The notes beneath the pieces are model-generated. The model had not been told where the DNA came from and made no database searches. It worked only from the letters and a program-made list of their open reading frames with translations. 64,000 bases of DNA from Rhodococcus sp. B7740 (GTDB lineage: Bacteria > Actinomycetota > Actinomycetes > Mycobacteriales > Mycobacteriaceae): assembly GCF_000954115.1 (NCBI RefSeq), contig NZ_CP010797.1, positions 3,224,001 through 3,288,000 on the forward strand, given 5' to 3'. Made by a program: the position numbers and the translations under genes. Positions 63,602-64,000 of this stretch are shown here, piece after piece; the stretch's first letter is position 1; each line of letters opens with the position of its first letter.

Positions 63602-64000
63602 TCAGGCCCGTCGCCGACTGATGTCCTTTCCCCACAGGGCGAGTCCGCACACCACCACCATCGTCACCGCAGCAGTGGCTGCGGCGACGGTGACGAATTG
63701 CGCGAGAGTCGACGCCACGAACAGCAACAGCAACACCTCTGCGGCCAGGGCGATCCAGGCAACGACGGCGAGGTGGGTGCGCTCACCTGCGATGGCCCAC
63801 AACAACGCGCTCTGCAGCACGGCCAGACACGCACCCTGCAGCACGAACAGCCAGACGTAGTTCTGCACACCGGAATACGTATCGCCCACCACCAACGGCA
63901 ACAGTGGAGACGCCAGTGCCCCGCCGATCACCAGAACCGTGCCGAGCCCCGCGACGACGGCCAGCGCCGAGCGCACCGCGGCAGCAGAATGCAGAGGGTT
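63602..64000 (-). CDS. C-terminal part of a polytopic membrane protein (flippase-like, partial)
   Basis: The last 132 codons are in the window; the 5' part continues past 64000. The reading shows four membrane helices and a basic 'KDISRRRA' end, resembling the last helices of Wzx/MurJ-type polysaccharide flippases. The frame remains open to the window edge without a clear start. Given the arabinogalactan-related neighbours a lipid-linked glycan flippase is plausible, but is inference from a fragment. Confidence 0.5.
   Translation of the reverse strand, partial: NPLHSAAAVRSALAVVAGLGTVLVIGGALASPLLPLVVGDTYSGVQNYVWLFVLQGACLAVLQSALLWAIAGERTHLAVVAWIALAAEVLLLLFVASTLAQFVTVAAATAAVTMVVVCGLALWGKDISRRRA

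Overview
The window is high-GC DNA with dense, tightly packed genes, frequent GTG/TTG starts and many ATGA/GTGA stop-start overlaps. It carries marker genes of mycolic-acid bacteria (Mycobacteriales): an AftD-type arabinofuranosyltransferase, a fused HadA/HadB-like dehydratase, FadE5, FabG4 and HtdX relatives, a DUF3068 (PorA-family) protein, an Rv1355c-type ThiF/nitroreductase fusion and a DUF2613 peptide. The overall style suggests Rhodococcus or a close relative; the genus is inferred from gene content, not from a marker-gene comparison.

Layout. 1-3493: the end of a sugar-type ABC importer followed by a phosphotriesterase-family hydrolase, a GATase1-like protein and a TenA-family protein, in one coupled operon. 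3592-6474: a thiolase opposite an HxlR regulator, then a membrane protein and a VOC protein. 6644-14315: a minus-strand run with a HadA/HadB-like dehydratase, two Hsp70-like ATPases, an ANTAR protein, a DUF7159-like anchored protein, a CYTH-CHAD protein and dCTP deaminase. 14456-19194: a GNAT-like protein coupled to the ThiF/nitroreductase fusion, then a GAF-GGDEF-EAL enzyme and tRNA-Gly. 19640-21616: a secreted GH16 glucanase and a secreted lipase. 21620-26333: a PucR regulator divergent from an aldehyde dehydrogenase and a GMC oxidoreductase.

26497-32933 holds a lipoprotein, two membrane proteins, a methyltransferase, MTA phosphorylase, a sugar epimerase, a family 2 glycosyltransferase and a DUF2064 protein. 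This looks like a small uncharacterised biosynthetic locus. 33129-35623 holds a tiny membrane protein, a MarR regulator, a secreted DUF4185 protein and a methyltransferase.

From 35703 to the end the backbone follows M. tuberculosis Rv0245 down to about Rv0226c (recalled order): fadE5, flavin reductase, fadA2, fabG4, htdX, TetR, lpqI, DUF2613 peptide, aftD, acyltransferase, DUF3068. It is interrupted by two insertions. One is an AbiEi-like/nuclease-like gene bracketed by CG-repeat palindromes and a 51-bp tandem repeat (37.6-39.2 kb). The other is a VanW protein, a PucR regulator and a complete branched-chain-amino-acid-type ABC importer (39.9-48.7 kb). A 495-residue protein of unknown function and the end of a polytopic membrane protein close the window.

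Cross-cutting signals are three related palindromic elements placed directly after stop codons, a CTTACT-N4-AGTAAG operator candidate shared by the TetR gene and the fadA2/fabG4 promoter, and a TTGTGC-centred inverted repeat in both PucR-controlled intergenic regions.
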